DNA from: Sternotherus odoratus
Taxonomy: Eukaryota > Chordata > Testudines > Kinosternidae
Assembly: GCA_032164245.1 (NCBI GenBank)
Contig: JAVMKO010000005.1
Span: 43,242,133 to 43,306,132, forward strand
Direction: 5' to 3'
Length of the DNA stretch: 64,000 bases
Below the pieces are notes generated by a model. It saw only the letters and a program-made list of their open reading frames with translations. It was not told where the DNA came from and did no database searches. Position numbers and translations under genes: made by a program. Shown here in pieces: positions 23,681 through 35,264 of this stretch; positions within the stretch are counted from its first letter, which is position 1; the number at the start of each line of letters is the position of its first letter.

Positions 23681-23875
23681 TGCACCATGGGACACAGAGT
23701 CCGGGCTCGCCGCCGCACTACCACTCCCGGCATGCACTGCACAGCCGCCCGCGGCGATCGCTATGCGAGAGGCAGGTGGCGGACTACAGTTCCCAGGGTG
23801 CTTTACAGGATAAGCACGGACTCCCGCCCTTTCCGCTGGGGAGTCCAGGGTATGCTGGGGGATGTAGTTCTGCAG
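23640..23875. promoter_or_regulatory. CpG-rich RBM6 promoter with ETS and three ZNF143-type sites
   Basis: A palindromic ETS pair, ACCGGAACTTCCGGGG, lies at 23651-23666. Three words close to the ZNF143/Staf consensus ACTACAATTCCCAGMATGC follow: 23717-23738 plus strand, 23783-23802 plus strand, and 23849-23870 minus strand. There is no TATA box. ETS plus ZNF143 sites in a CpG-rich island are typical of housekeeping, often bidirectional, promoters. RBM6 reads left from here; whether a transcript reads right is not shown. Confidence 0.72.
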
Positions 23876-23961
23876 CGTAGGCCCTGTAGACAGGGCGCTC
23901 AGCCCCTTCATACTTACCCTGCCGCTCAGCATAGACCCATGGGGCCATGCAGGGTGGGCAT

Positions 23962-24064
23962 TAGGGTGATCAGAGTCTCGATTTTTGGGTCTTTTTCTTA
24001 TATAGGCTCATATTGCCCCCCACCTCCTGTCCTGATTTTTCACACATGCTGTCTGGTCGCCCTA
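23962..24064. mobile_element. Short TIR MITE ('tagggtgatc' family)
   Basis: 103 bp with ends TAGGGTGATCAGA and TCTGGTCGCCCTA in inverse orientation. The same family is intact at 32932-33055 and partial at 30385-30421. Sits right beside the RBM6 promoter. Confidence 0.75.
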
Positions 24065-24689
24065 GCGGGCACAGAGCTGGGTAGCACTTCTTTTTGCAGT
24101 CTGGCAGTTTAGATTAGCCCCCAGCACCCACAGCATCCACGAAGGACTGTGCAGCGCCCCCTTAGGCAGCACCCAGGCAGGCCACCCACTCTGCTGGCAC
24201 TGGCCCTAAAGCCCCAGCTCCCAGCGGCATGAGATTCCACAACTCCCTCTCAACATTAAAAGATGGGGAGTTTCTAGCCCTGACATTTGCAATGAGGCAA
24301 ATAAAGAACAAAAAATAAGATTTAAAGCCAATCTCAATATTTTGGGGGCCTGCCTCACTATTTTTGAAAGTTTAAGCTTGGCAAATACCGCAAAAGACTT
24401 AATTGTGAGACACAGCCACAAATCAATGTGAAGGCAATCGCCAATGAAACATATGAAAGAGAGGGGAAAAGGGATAGCAAGAATATAAATTACTTCCCTA
24501 ACAACATAATCAGCATGTCTACAGAAATGAGTGATTGACAAGAAGCATAACAGAGAAGATACTGTCCAATTTTTTCTTCTGCTGATAATAGCTCACCTTT
24601 ATTGATTAAGCCACTTAAAGTTCGTATGGCAACCTCCACCTTTTCATGTTCTCTGTGTAAATATATATATATCTTCCTACTGTATGTTC

Positions 24690-24795
24690 CACTCTATGCT
24701 TCTGATGAAGGTGGTTCTAGCCCATGAAAGCTTATGCCCAAATAAACTGATTAGTCTGATTAAGGTGTCATAAGTACTCCTCATTCTTTTTTTAG
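24690..24795 (+). repeat. Penelope-like tail fragment
   Basis: 'cttctgatgaaggtggttct' and 'catgaaagcttatgcccaaa' are the complement of the shared tail, here in the opposite orientation to the copies in RBM6. Confidence 0.5.
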
Positions 24796-25309
24796 AGAAG
24801 ATACTGGCAGAGCTGAGAGCCATAGGCACTGATCCCAGTGGAGCTGCAGATTTCAACTTTGATGGAGCTAAAGCAATATCTGGGTGCTGCACTAGACTCA
24901 TTTGCAGCGAGTAGGCACTTGCATTATACATCAACAGTGTAAGTTGCTGTCTAAAGCTGACAATTATTAAACCACTGGTAACTCAGCCACAAGACTGGTC
25001 TGTATACTCAGAGCATCAAAGACAGAGTGATTCTGATGACAGCAAGCAAAGGCCTCTGCTCTCTACTAATATGCAATGGTTCAGCAGACATGATGTTGTC
25101 ATTACCTTCCACTACATCATCCATATGTTTTGACCCTCTGGAGGATATAAAAGGTTCCAGCTAGTGGCCTTGCCCATTTCTTCTCATCCCAGCCCTCGCT
25201 TTGGGAATTGCTAATCTTAAGAACAGCCGCATGCTTGGCTGGCAAATGAGACCTCTTAGTATAGTGAATGGGGGTGCAATCAGGAGCACATCATAATAAT
25301 CTCTAGTTT

Positions 25310-25500
25310 TTAGATATTGCTTTTCATCAGTAGATCTCTAAATGCTTTAAAAACAAGATATTATCTCCATTTTACAGAAGGGGAAGCTGAGGCACAGAGA
25401 AGCAAAATGGCCTCCCCACAATCACAAACAAGTCAGGTCTCCTGAGGTCCCATCCAGGGATTTATTGATTAGATCACATTGCCTCGCTCCTGCCACTATA
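25310..25500 (+). repeat. MIR-like SINE
   Basis: 'ttatctccattttacagaag' followed by 'gctgaggcacagagaagcaa' is the recognisable core of a mammalian-type MIR, shared among amniotes. Old and diverged. Confidence 0.5.
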
Positions 25501-26079
25501 GAAGTTAGAAAGTGTATAGGCAGGTGTTCCCCAAACACTTTCCTTGTTCAGCGCTGGGTTTGGATGGTGTGCAGTGAATGAAGCACAGGGCCACATATAA
25601 AGATTAGGATAACAATAAATATTGAACTGTTACCTCCTTCACTGAGCATTGTCCATCCTGCCTATTGAATGAGGTAAATATCCAGTGGAAAAAATAGCTT
25701 GTGACAATGCAGTGATCATGCACTTATGCAGATGCACAAGGAGTTAAGATAGTGCCAAGCACATTAATTTAATAATTTCCTGGCTTTTAAGTGCTTTACT
25801 GTTCAGTCTTAATATTATTTTAATCTCATTTTCTGTATGGAACTTCCTAGGCTTATTAAAAACAAGTTGAAATTCTTGTTACAAAAGAACGGCCGTATGA
25901 TTTGGAAAGGCATGTGTGGAGGGATCCTGCCTTAATTATTGCACATACAGTGTATTGCAGAGCATTCTGCTGTCTAGCAAACAACACAATATTTTCTTAG
26001 GCCCTTCAGTTAATGCTGTCAAAGAAATTAAGGGAAATAAGAAAAGTTTTGTCAAGCATATTAGCAGGGGGAAGAAATA

Positions 26080-26345
26080 TTAATTAATATTAAGATAAGT
26101 TAATGGAGAATAGATACATTCATTGAGGATAAGTCCATCAATGGCTATAAGCCAGTATGGGCAGGGATGGTGTCCCTAGCCCCTGTTTGTCAGAAGCTAG
26201 GAATGGGAGATAGGGGATGGATCACTTGATGATTACCTGTTCATTCCCTGTGGGGCTTCTGGCTTTGGCCACTGTCAGAAGACAGATTACTAGGCTAAAT
26301 GGACCTTTGGTCTAACACATTATGCCCATTCTTATGTTAATCAGA
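26080..26345 (+). mobile_element. CR1 LINE 3' end
   Basis: 'ggatggtgtccctagcccct', 'atcacttgatgattacctgt' and 'ggacctttggtctaacacat' are the 3' end of a CR1 subfamily also present at 41.0-41.2 kb. Non-coding. Confidence 0.6.
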
Positions 26346-26737
26346 AATTTGATCTATTTAATAAATGAAGATGTGTGAAATTAATCAGGGTTCAAAAATG
26401 GTTGTAATCCTAACAAGAAAACAAAGAAAGGCTGGGATAATTGACCAACTCAAGCAAGACCCCTCACTAGAGTTACTACTTGGCTGGTATTTGACCAACC
26501 TGACCTGTTTTTTTTACGGATTTGCCAGTTGCCAGAAAAATAATTTAATTTGCTGGAATTTTTTACATGGGTCTAAATGTTTGCATTATTATCACAATAT
26601 ACTGGGATAGATAATATTAAAAGTTTCTGTGTCCAGCTAAAGATGCTGCAGTTTTCCCACTTCCTCAATTTAAGCAATAACAGAGCAAAACTCTTGAAAA
26701 TACAACAGCTGCCAACCCACCAACACAAAAGCCCAGG

Positions 26738-26922
26738 GGAGGAGGGATAGCTCAGGGGTTTCTGCATTGGACTGTTAAATCTAGGGTTGTGAGCTCAATC
26801 CTTAAGAAGACCGTCTGAGGCAACAATCTATTGGATGATTTAATTGGGGATTGGTCCTGCTTTGAGCATGGGGTTGAACTATACGACCTCTTGAGGTCCC
26901 TTCCAGGCTTGATATTCTATGG
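26738..26922 (+). mobile_element. tRNA-derived SINE, Cry-like
   Basis: Has a pol III A box (tagctcagggg, near 26748) and B box (ggttgtgagctcaatcc, near 26785), then a CR1-like tail 'gaggtcccttccaggcttga' with 'attctatg'. This layout is that of the tRNA-derived SINEs of cryptodiran turtles mobilised by CR1. It is not a tRNA gene. Confidence 0.72.
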
Positions 26923-27344
26923 GTGCAGAGCTGTCACCCTCATGTGTTCACAAATCAGGCTCCCAGATATCATGGGTGTCTTTCAAAAACAAACAAAAAC
27001 CATGCAAGTGCACTGCATAGGTGTGGGAGAGGGGTTGAGTCACACATGTGGGATATTATCAATCTTATCTCTATGTGTGAACTCTCTAGATACTATAAGT
27101 GGGTGTTGGGGTTGTGCCAGGCTTGCCTTGTGGGAAGGATGCCAGGTTTCTTGCCTTTCAAAGGTGGTAACCCTCCCTCTTCCCTCACACTCTAGCTACA
27201 TCCTCACACTCAGGTCCCTCACCTCCTGCCACTCTGGCTAGGTCCCCAGAACCAGGCCCCTTGCCACCCCTACTCCAACCAGAAGGAGGAACAGTCAGAA
27301 AATATTGACACTAGAAAGATATGGAGTATATGGCAACTGTGATG

Positions 27345-27544
27345 GGGTATCCACCCCCACACAAACCCTGAGCAGGTGAATGTGTGTCAGGAGGAGCCAA
27401 TTTACCTTAGGCACTGCACTGGGAGGGGAACCAGGGATTGATAGCACCTAATGGCAGATGAAGCCGAGCTGGGATAGGATTTTAAAACCAGGAAGGGAGC
27501 ATAGGGGTGAGGTGTGCAGCTGTTTCCTAATTTATTCTGGTGGG
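27345..27544 (+). repeat. Unclassified repeat beginning TGTGATGGGGTATCC
   Basis: Resembles in general composition the LTR-like sequence at 41.2 kb (TGTAGTGGGG start). It may be the 5' part of an older LTR broken by the next insertion, with its continuation after 28100. Not proven. Confidence 0.35.
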
Positions 27545-28094
27545 TGAGAGGGCTGTAGAAAGCAAATGTTGATAAATGTTGATGTAGATATGTAAAGATC
27601 AAAATATAAGATCTCCATTAAGGGTAAATAATAGATAGTTATTATTAATTGTTTAATGTTAATGTTTATTTTGATAAGGTTATGGAAAAAGTTTTAAATG
27701 ATCATGAGTAATGGAATTGGTTTTTGCACATTTATACAAATACTACCTCATTAGAACAATATGCTGCTATTGCACGTTCTATGCACAAGCAATAACCCTG
27801 CAAAAGGGCGCGAATTCTGTCCAATCACGCTGTTCCTACCACGTGCCTACACCACGTGAGTAGTCTAAATCTGCCTAGCAATATAAGGTAGCCAATCATG
27901 TAACACATATACAAACTGCGTAGTTAACCAAGACTATAAAAACTGTAAGTTAGGCGTGGTTGGGGTGGCAGTTTCTTCACGCTTTTGGGCGACTGTCACC
28001 TCGGCCGAATAAACACGTTTTGTTTTAAGCCTCATTGGTCTCCTTGAACTTCATTTCTGGTCTCCCTCTATAGCCTAGCGAACATCCCGTTACA
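27545..28094 (+). mobile_element. Probable solo LTR of an endogenous retrovirus, 550 bp
   Basis: Starts TG and ends CA, and is flanked by the 5-bp duplication GTGGG at 27540-27544 and 28095-28099. Inside, in order, are CCAAT words (27819 and 27890), TATAAA at 27935-27940 and the poly(A) signal AATAAA at 28008-28013, followed by a T-rich U5-like part. This is the U3-R-U5 order of a retroviral LTR. No retroviral coding sequence adjoins it. Confidence 0.68.
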
Positions 28095-28099
28095 GTGGG

Positions 28100-29430
28100 T
28101 AGACTTGAACCTGGGAACCTCTGGTGCTTAGTACATGAGCTGCTACTGTATGAGTGAAAATCTATATGGCTCTTACCTAACACTGTAGAGCAAACTGATT
28201 AATCTCTCTCTAAGTCTAAGTGGTCTCAGTGCCACTGGATGTGACAGAACATCACGCCCAAAAGATGTGTGAGTTACAAGTTGGCTTGGGACAACAAGGT
28301 GCTGTGCTGTAGAGGGAGAATAGGCCCTTGGGTCTGGCCTGGATTATGGAGTTGTACAAGAGGCCCAGAAGAATAAAGTAGCTGTGTGAAGAGGAGGAAG
28401 CTGTAGTGGTAAACCAGGAGATAGAGGGGAAGTGAGGAGGGACCCAGGGAAACAAGAACATGGCCTGAGACTGAGCAGACCTATGTTGCTAGTCTTAGGC
28501 CACCTGGACTGAAACCTGGTGAGCCTGGGTTTCTCTACTAGTTGCTGCCATAGGATCCAGAGTTGGGACAGAACAGAAGACTACCTGAGGTGGTTTTTGG
28601 ACTGTGTCCAGAGGGACTCTGTTACCCTTGAAGGTGGGGGGATTATATGGTGACCTGGTCAGGGGACTGAATTACAGAGAGAGAGCACTTTGAGTCATGG
28701 GAAGAGAGATGGGGGGGTGGGGTGTTTATAGCATGAGTAATTTATGGAAGAGGATGGCAGATTAGAGCAAGAGCTAATTCCCAGACCTAGCCCAAGGACG
28801 TGCACTGTGCAGCGAGTGGAACCCCTTCATGATGCCTAAGGCCAAACTCATCCCTACTGTAACATTCCTGACTTTGGTGAGGTTATCCTGGGCATGAGTT
28901 TAGCCTCTAGAGCATGAAGAAACAGTAGACTATGTTTTTGAGAAGTTTAGGAAAACCCCGGGATGGGAAGAGAAACATCAATGCAATACTGAGCGACAAG
29001 AGAGTGATCCTGGTAATTATTGCCTGGCAAAATAATGGAATAGCTAAAAGTCTGCAAACATAATAATTCCTAGGCTATCTCCGAGCCAAAGTCCACCAAG
29101 TCTGGTATCCTGGAGCTGCCACCAGATACTGCAGAGGAAAGTAAGAATCCTGTGCAGTAGCAGACATGGGATAACCTGCCCCCCTCATTAGGTCTCATCC
29201 TGGCCTTTAATAGAGCATAAGGTTTAATTACCCCATCCAAAATTTTGTGTTGTCACTAATTATGACAGCTATGGATAGTCTTGATATATAAATAACCAAT
29301 CAATTTTTAAATCTTAAACTTTTGCCTCAATGTCATCCTGTGGTGGTGATTTCTGCATCTAATTACAGACTGTGAGGGGGAAAAAATCCTTTTTTTGGTT
29401 GTGGATTTCTTACCTTTGAACTTTTTGTCC
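28100..29430. other. Unassigned intergenic sequence
   Basis: No exon, promoter or clear repeat boundary seen. Its G-rich stretches may be the older half of the repeat starting at 27345. Confidence 0.35.
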
Positions 29431-29479
29431 TTTGTCCTTGTATTATGAGAAGGAAGAACACCTGCTCCCTATCTGCCTT

Positions 29480-29645
29480 CTCGAGACCAGGTGGGTGATG
29501 GAATAACTTTTATTGGACCAATTTCTGTTCGTGAGAGAGACAAGCTTTTGAGCAAGCTGAGAAAGCTCTGTGTAGCTTGAAAGCTTGTATCTCTCATCAA
29601 CACAAGCTGGTCCAATAAAAGCTATTACCTCACCACCCTTGCCGC
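29480..29645. repeat. Fold-back repeat
   Basis: 'ggtgggtgatggaataactt' and 'ttattggaccaatttctgtt' on the left are mirrored by 'gctggtccaataaaagctat' and 'tacctcaccaccctt' on the right, with 'agagagacaagctttt' pairing 'gaaagcttgtatctct' near the centre. Diverged arms of about 80 bp. Related tails are at 930-1025 and 39010-39170. Confidence 0.65.
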
Positions 29646-30384
29646 TCTCGTATCCTGGGACCAACCTAGCTACAACTACACTACATACAATTCTCTAGAA
29701 TAGAGCAGTCATTATTTTGTGTTTGTCACCTTAGAAAGGAGATGAAGGGGGGGATGATAATCACAGTCTTTCCAATCTCTCTTCCTGGGAGTTTCACCAG
29801 ACCTTGGATCATTCCCATCACCATTCTCTGAACAGCAGTTCTGCAATATCCAGTGTGAGATGGGGTGTCTAGTACCACATGTACATGGGGCCACACAATT
29901 GCTTAGTATAAAAGTAGTAGAATATTCTCCATATTCTTCTCCATCCCATTTCCTATGCAGCCAAACTACAGATGGGTGAAATTTTTCTTCAGAAAACTTT
30001 TCCACCAAAAATGCAGGTTTGGGTCAGCTGAAACATTTTTCAAATGCATGTCAAAGCTACTGAATTGTTTTGGCAGCAGGTGGGGGACAAAATTTGTAAA
30101 AAATTACAGTAATTTGGACATTTTCAAAACAATGTTTTGATTTTTTTTAATTAAATGACTTTTTGTTTAGAATTGTATTTGTTTTATTTTAAAGTGGGGG
30201 CAAATTGAAAAAGAAACCATTGTAGTTTCAGGAAGAACAAACATTTAATTCTACCTAAGACCAATTTCTTCTTTTTCAGTTCAGCCACTGAACTGAAAAA
30301 TCAGTTATTTCCACAGTGTTAACCTGAACATCTCATTAGAGGCTTTGTCTTATTATATATCAACTATACCCCTGGAAAAATAGC

Positions 30385-30421
30385 ATCCCGAATTTCTCAC
30401 ACTTGCTATCTGGTCACCCTA
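30385..30421. mobile_element. Partial 'tagggtgacc' MITE
   Basis: Only the right end is present: 'cacacttgctatctggtcac' followed by CCTA. Same family as 23962-24064. Confidence 0.55.
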
Positions 30422-30749
30422 CCCTGGAAGCAGAGGCATGTTACTAGACAGGCATAGCCCCAGGGCTTTGGCTGGCCTCTGGGTCTGGTTGCAGCCAGGA
30501 CCATAATGGCAGTGCTGTGCAATGGATATAGAGAACATTCACACAGGCTGCTCTGTGGTAAGGGTTTTGCAGCAGCAGCTTGTGTCCAATTGTGCTGGAC
30601 AAAGCACTGGTTACCCCTACGGGGACCAGTGCTGCACTAGTTCCCAGCGTGGGGGAGAATGGACAGTGCAGGTGACCCATGCATGAGGCCTTTTTCCTCA
30701 TGTGGCACTGGCAAGTATCATTGCTGCCCACAGATTGCACCAAGTCCTT

Positions 30750-30780
30750 GTGGACTACAATTCCCAAGATGCACTGGGGT
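30750..30780 (+). promoter_or_regulatory. ZNF143-type site, possible MON1A promoter
   Basis: GACTACAATTCCCAAGATGC is a near-consensus ZNF143 site. The surrounding 30.7-31.6 kb is moderately GC-rich. MON1A, read rightward, needs a 5' exon somewhere between here and 42.28 kb. No donor could be assigned, so this is a candidate only. Confidence 0.35.
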
Positions 30781-31687
30781 GTGTGACACTGGAAACTAAA
30801 GCTGTAGGAGAAGCAGCTGTGCGGTACTTTCCTGGCTGGACTCTGCAGGAGTCGGAGCAAGCTCAGCTGGCCGCCCTGGACAGTGTGTCTGCGATTACAA
30901 TGACAGCGTGTCCAAAGGAGACAGCAGCTGACAGGCTGAGGGCCCCGCTGGACATCCCTCCCTCCCCCTTTGTCTAGGCTTCGCAGAAGCAGCCACTGAA
31001 GCAGGGTTCCTGACAGAACTGCGAAGCAGGGCCTCCTGAGTGCATCTGGGAGAACCGCACAGGTTGGTCCCTTTGAGTCTCTCTTTGTCCTTGCGTATCC
31101 CGACACTGCTCTCCAAGGTCCAGCCAGACGCCTCTGGCCACAGCGCTTGGGCACCGAGATGCCACCACCTCCAAGACACCTCGTAGGCATAGCGAGTGGA
31201 GTCTGCAAGGAAGAGTGCTCAAGAGAGAGCTGTGCCTGGTTTCCCTCTGGCAGTGAGCTGCCAGTGTTCCTGTGTAGGGAGGGTTCCTCCTGCATTGGGG
31301 GTGAAGGCAGGATCAGGGTAGGCAAAGGCAAGGTGAAGGCAGGATCAGGGTGGGGCAAAGACAGCGGGGGGAAGACAGGGGCATCCCCGCACCACCAGCT
31401 GTGCTTCCGTCTGGTCTTACCCCATCTCAGTTTGGGAGCGGGTGGGGAGAATGGGGGCAGACAGCACAAGCCCAGATCAGTGCTGGTGGAAAGTGCCAGG
31501 CTGGGAGCCCCGGAGCCTAAGGAATAAGCACAGCCCCCAGGAGCACCAGGGTATGCTCCTCCCCTGCCACCCAAGGGCCCTCATGCCCAGGTGCTGGGCC
31601 ATGCCAGTGACAGAGATGGGTTTCCAGTGGTGGTGGTCTTGATGTTAGCACCTGCCCATGAAGCCCATTTTCCACAGCCTACCTAAC

Positions 31688-33618
31688 CAGGGCCGGCGAC
31701 AGAAATTTTGGGGCCCCGTACTCTGATCGTTTGTGGCCCCCCCCCGGCCGGTCTCCCGCCACCCGCCCTGGCCGGGCCTACATGCGTCGCCCGCTGGGTC
31801 CCGCTGCTCCGGACGCGACTCGCTGGGAGGGGAAGATGGAGCGACGCACCCCCAGCCCCCAGGGAGACGCTCTGGAGACATGGAGGCCCGGAGCCCCTCA
31901 AACTACGTGGAAAGTTGGAGCCCCCGCTCCGGGACTCGACCCAAGTTGACTTGCTCCATGGCGCGGGTCGGGGTAGGGAAGGAGCCGCTGGAAGTTTTGG
32001 GCTTCCTGCTGGGCTGGCCGCCATAAGGGGGAGTAAGGAGGGGTTCCCCGGCTTGAAAGGCAAAGCCGCCGGCTACCAGACATACCTGGGGTGGGGGCGT
32101 GACTGGGTCCGGCGTGGAGCAGCCCATCCACGCGTCTCTCCGCCTCCCGCAGCGAGCCCCGTGGCCTGGTTCGGTTCGGCGCGGGGGAAGATGCGCAGGG
32201 AGAGGTGGTCGGGGTTAGGGACGCAGAGGCGCCCTCCCCATTGGATTTCCCCGGCCCCTCGGCCGCCAAGTCCCCGCTCCGGCTGGGCTGCGCGCACCTC
32301 CACTGCGGACACAGCGCCCCCTCCTCCCCCGGGCCGGGCGCCCGGGGAGACCAAGGGCGAGCTCCACAGCGGCGGGGCGAGATGGGACTCCTGTTAACCC
32401 TGCCCCATGGAGCCCCCGTCACCCCATGTGGGGGTGCAGGGACATGGGGGAAGTCCAGGGAATCCACACACACACAGATCTCCCCCACTGCCCAGCACCC
32501 CCTTGTGCCACAGCACAAGGGCCATGCCTGCCACAGAAACACCCTGGGGCCCTGCCCCTTTTGCTCCAGGCACACCAGATGTGGGCAGGGATGCTCAGCC
32601 TGGCAGCGGGATCCAAGTGCAGTGGGACTCAGTGTGGGGGGATCCAGATGGGGGTAAGGGGGTTCTTTGTGAGGCAGGGGCAATGGGAATCTGCAGGGGG
32701 GGACCAAGTGAAAGTGGTAGGAGGTCGGGAGAGGGGTTGGGTGCAGGGGAGGTGAGGTTCATTTGGGTGGGGTCCAGGTGGTTGAGGCTCATTTGGGAGA
32801 GTGTCTGGGGGGGGCTCAGCAGGGTGGTACAGATGTAGGGGAGGTGGGGCTCATCAGGGAGAGGATATGATGGACCTCCTTAAGAGGGGAGCCCCAGGTG
32901 CTGCCAAGGGGATCCACATGCTGGGCCCCCGTAGGGTGACCAGACAGCACGTGTGAAAAAGCAGGACTGGGGGTGGGAGGTAATAGGAGCCTGTATAAGA
33001 AAAAGACCCCAAAATCAGGACTGTCCCTATAAAATCAGGACATCTGGTCACCCTAGGCCCCTGCTTCCCTCATCCCCTTCTCTTCGCAATCCCATGCCCT
33101 TTCCCCAGGGCTCCATCTCTTCCCCATCCCACCCCTTCCTTCCCCACTGCCTCTTTCCCCCTGCCCTGAGCACACAGGAGGGAGCTCAACCAGCACTAGG
33201 ACCCAGAAGCTGGTGTCCAGCTCCAGATTCCAGGGAGCTGAGCCACACTTTCTGTTTTCTGCCGGGCAGTGCAACTCAGCAATCACAGAAATGGTGGGGG
33301 CAGAGGGGGCTCCTGCCCACTTGGCTCCCCTTCTGACCACGCTGACCTGCACCCCCCACAGCACCGCGTGACCAGAACACCTTTCCCCTGGGGCTGGCTC
33401 ACAGCTTCTGACCTGCACATTCCTCTCTCCCCCCCTCCTAATCTCCCCCGCCCTGCTCAGCCCCGCCCTCGAGCGGCTCACCCTTCCCCCGCAGGCTGGC
33501 TTGCAGACTCCTTGCTCCTGCCCGCCTGGCTCCATTGGCTTGCCCCGTACCGGGCCCCGGACTTAAGTCCGGGGCCTGGTACAGCTGTACCCGTAGTCCC
33601 CCCCTGTCGCCGGCCCTG
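31688..33618. mobile_element. 1.93-kb non-autonomous hAT element with perfect ends
   Basis: The 15-bp terminal repeats CAGGGCCGGCGACAG are exact inverse copies. The flanking 8-mers are identical: TACCTAAC at 31680-31687 and 33619-33626. Together these define a hAT insertion. The inside is very GC- and CpG-rich in the left 700 bp and contains a separate MITE at 32932-33055. No transposase is recognisable; the many open frames overlap on both strands and follow composition. Confidence 0.9.
32932..33055. mobile_element. 124-bp MITE nested in the hAT element
   Basis: Ends TAGGGTGACCAGA and TCTGGTCACCCTA are perfect inverted repeats of 13 bp. The body has 'aaaatcaggac' repeats. It is the most intact copy of the family in the window. 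Confidence 0.85.
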
Positions 33619-34274
33619 TACCTAACTACCCACAGATGGGAACTGCAATCACAACTATCTTGGGCTAAAGTCAAACCAAAGGCTCCACTTCCCGCCCTGT
33701 GTCTGTCACTGGTGAAATCCCACTGTTGGGAAGTGACGCTGTCATCTGCTTTCCAAATGGGTCAGTCAGAGAAACCACTGCAGCCCCTGGCCCTTGCGGT
33801 GCTAAGTGATGACTCTGCCCACCAACTCCGTAGCTGGGGGACCTCTGCTGCCAGCACCCAGAGAATCCATATGTGGCTACTGACAGAGGTTTGCAGCGAC
33901 TGGAAGAGAAAGCGGCAGGGTTTAGTATTAGATCTGCTGTGGCTGGAAACAGCAGCTGTGTTGGACAGTACCTGCGGCTGTGCTAGAGCAGCGCTGTGTG
34001 AGAACCTTCCAGCAGCGCTGCACTTTTTAAAGAGAACTAAAAATTCATTGTAACTTAGGTACACGTGACCATGACTTGAATGCATTTATAACGCGCATGC
34101 AGAGTAACAATGAGACCAGTGATATGTACCATTGGTGTTTTAATAGTACTGTGTTCACAAAGCTGAAAACAGTTAAGAGCCAAATCAGCTGGGAGGATTA
34201 ATTTAATCAGAAAAATGGGAATGATAACATGGAATTTTTTCTGAACATTTGTTAGCAGATGCCCAAAAAGCCAC

Positions 34275-35245
34275 AATCAAAGAGGGAAGGCTGTACTCGT
34301 TTAAAAAGCTGACCTGGTTTAGAGGGGAAGTGAGGACAGCTATAAAAAAATACAACAAATGGAGGAAAAAGGAAGTTGATAGTATAAATCAGAAGTTAAG
34401 AATTGTAGAAAACTGATAGGGAAGCCGAGGGACATGAGAAATCTATGGCTGGCAGAGTTAAGGACAATCAGTTTTTAAAATATATTGGGCATAAAAAATA
34501 GCCTGGCAATTTGGTCCATTACTAGATGGACATGGTGGACTCAGCAATAATGGCAAAAGTGCTCAATAAATATTGCTGTTCTGAATTGGGTGTGGGATCA
34601 GATGATATAGTCTCATCACATACTAATTACACTCTTTCCATTTCACTAGTATCTCTGGAGGATTTTGAACAGCAGCTACTAATGTCAGACATTTTTAAAT
34701 CAGCAGGTCAGACTTGCATCCAAGAGTTTCAAAAGGGCTGTCTGGTGGACTATTAATATTGGTGTTGGGTTTTTTTAATAAGTCTTGGAGCACTAGGGAA
34801 ATTCCAGAGGAGTGGAAGAACAGTAATATTGTGTCAATTTTCAAAATATGCTAGTCAGCCTGACATGGATCCTGGGCAAGAGAATGGAGCGAGAGAATGA
34901 TATGGGACTTGATTACTAAGGAATTAAAAAGGAGGATAATTAATGCAAATCAATGGGTTTATGGAAAATAGATCCAATCAATCTATCTTGAAATCTTTTG
35001 AAGTTTGGTTAATAAAGGTTGATGTCATATACGAGTAGTTAGACTTTTCTCATGTTTGACTTGGCATCACATGACATTTTGGTTACCTAGGGAGGTGGTG
35101 GAACCACCATCCTTAGTGGTTTTTAAGGACCAGCTTGACAAAGTCCTGGCTGGGATGATTTAGTTGCGGTTGATCCTGTTTTGAGCAGTGGATTGGATTA
35201 GATGACCTCCTGAGGTGTCTTCCAGCCCTAATCTTCTATGATTTA
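34275..35245 (+). mobile_element. CR1 LINE pieces ending in a 3' tail
   Basis: 'tttagaggggaagtgaggac' and 'atacaacaaatggaggaaaa' are CR1 coding-derived sequence upstream of RT. 35085-35245 is the CR1 3' end ('gattagatgacctcctgagg' and 'cttctatgatt'). All frames are broken. Confidence 0.65.
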
Positions 35246-35264
35246 AAAAAAATAGAGTGATATC

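Noticed and set aside
26738..26922. tRNA gene call from A and B boxes
   Set aside because: The segment lacks a full cloverleaf and ends in a CR1-like tail; it is a tRNA-derived SINE, as are the copies at 37.5 and 45.4 kb.
30444..31574. A 376-residue minus-strand frame
   Set aside because: Low-complexity, overlaps several plus-strand frames, no recognisable domain and no splice or conservation clue.
31708..32707. Several overlapping frames of 90-270 residues on both strands
   Set aside because: They lie within the CpG-rich interior of the hAT element, where stops are rare by composition.
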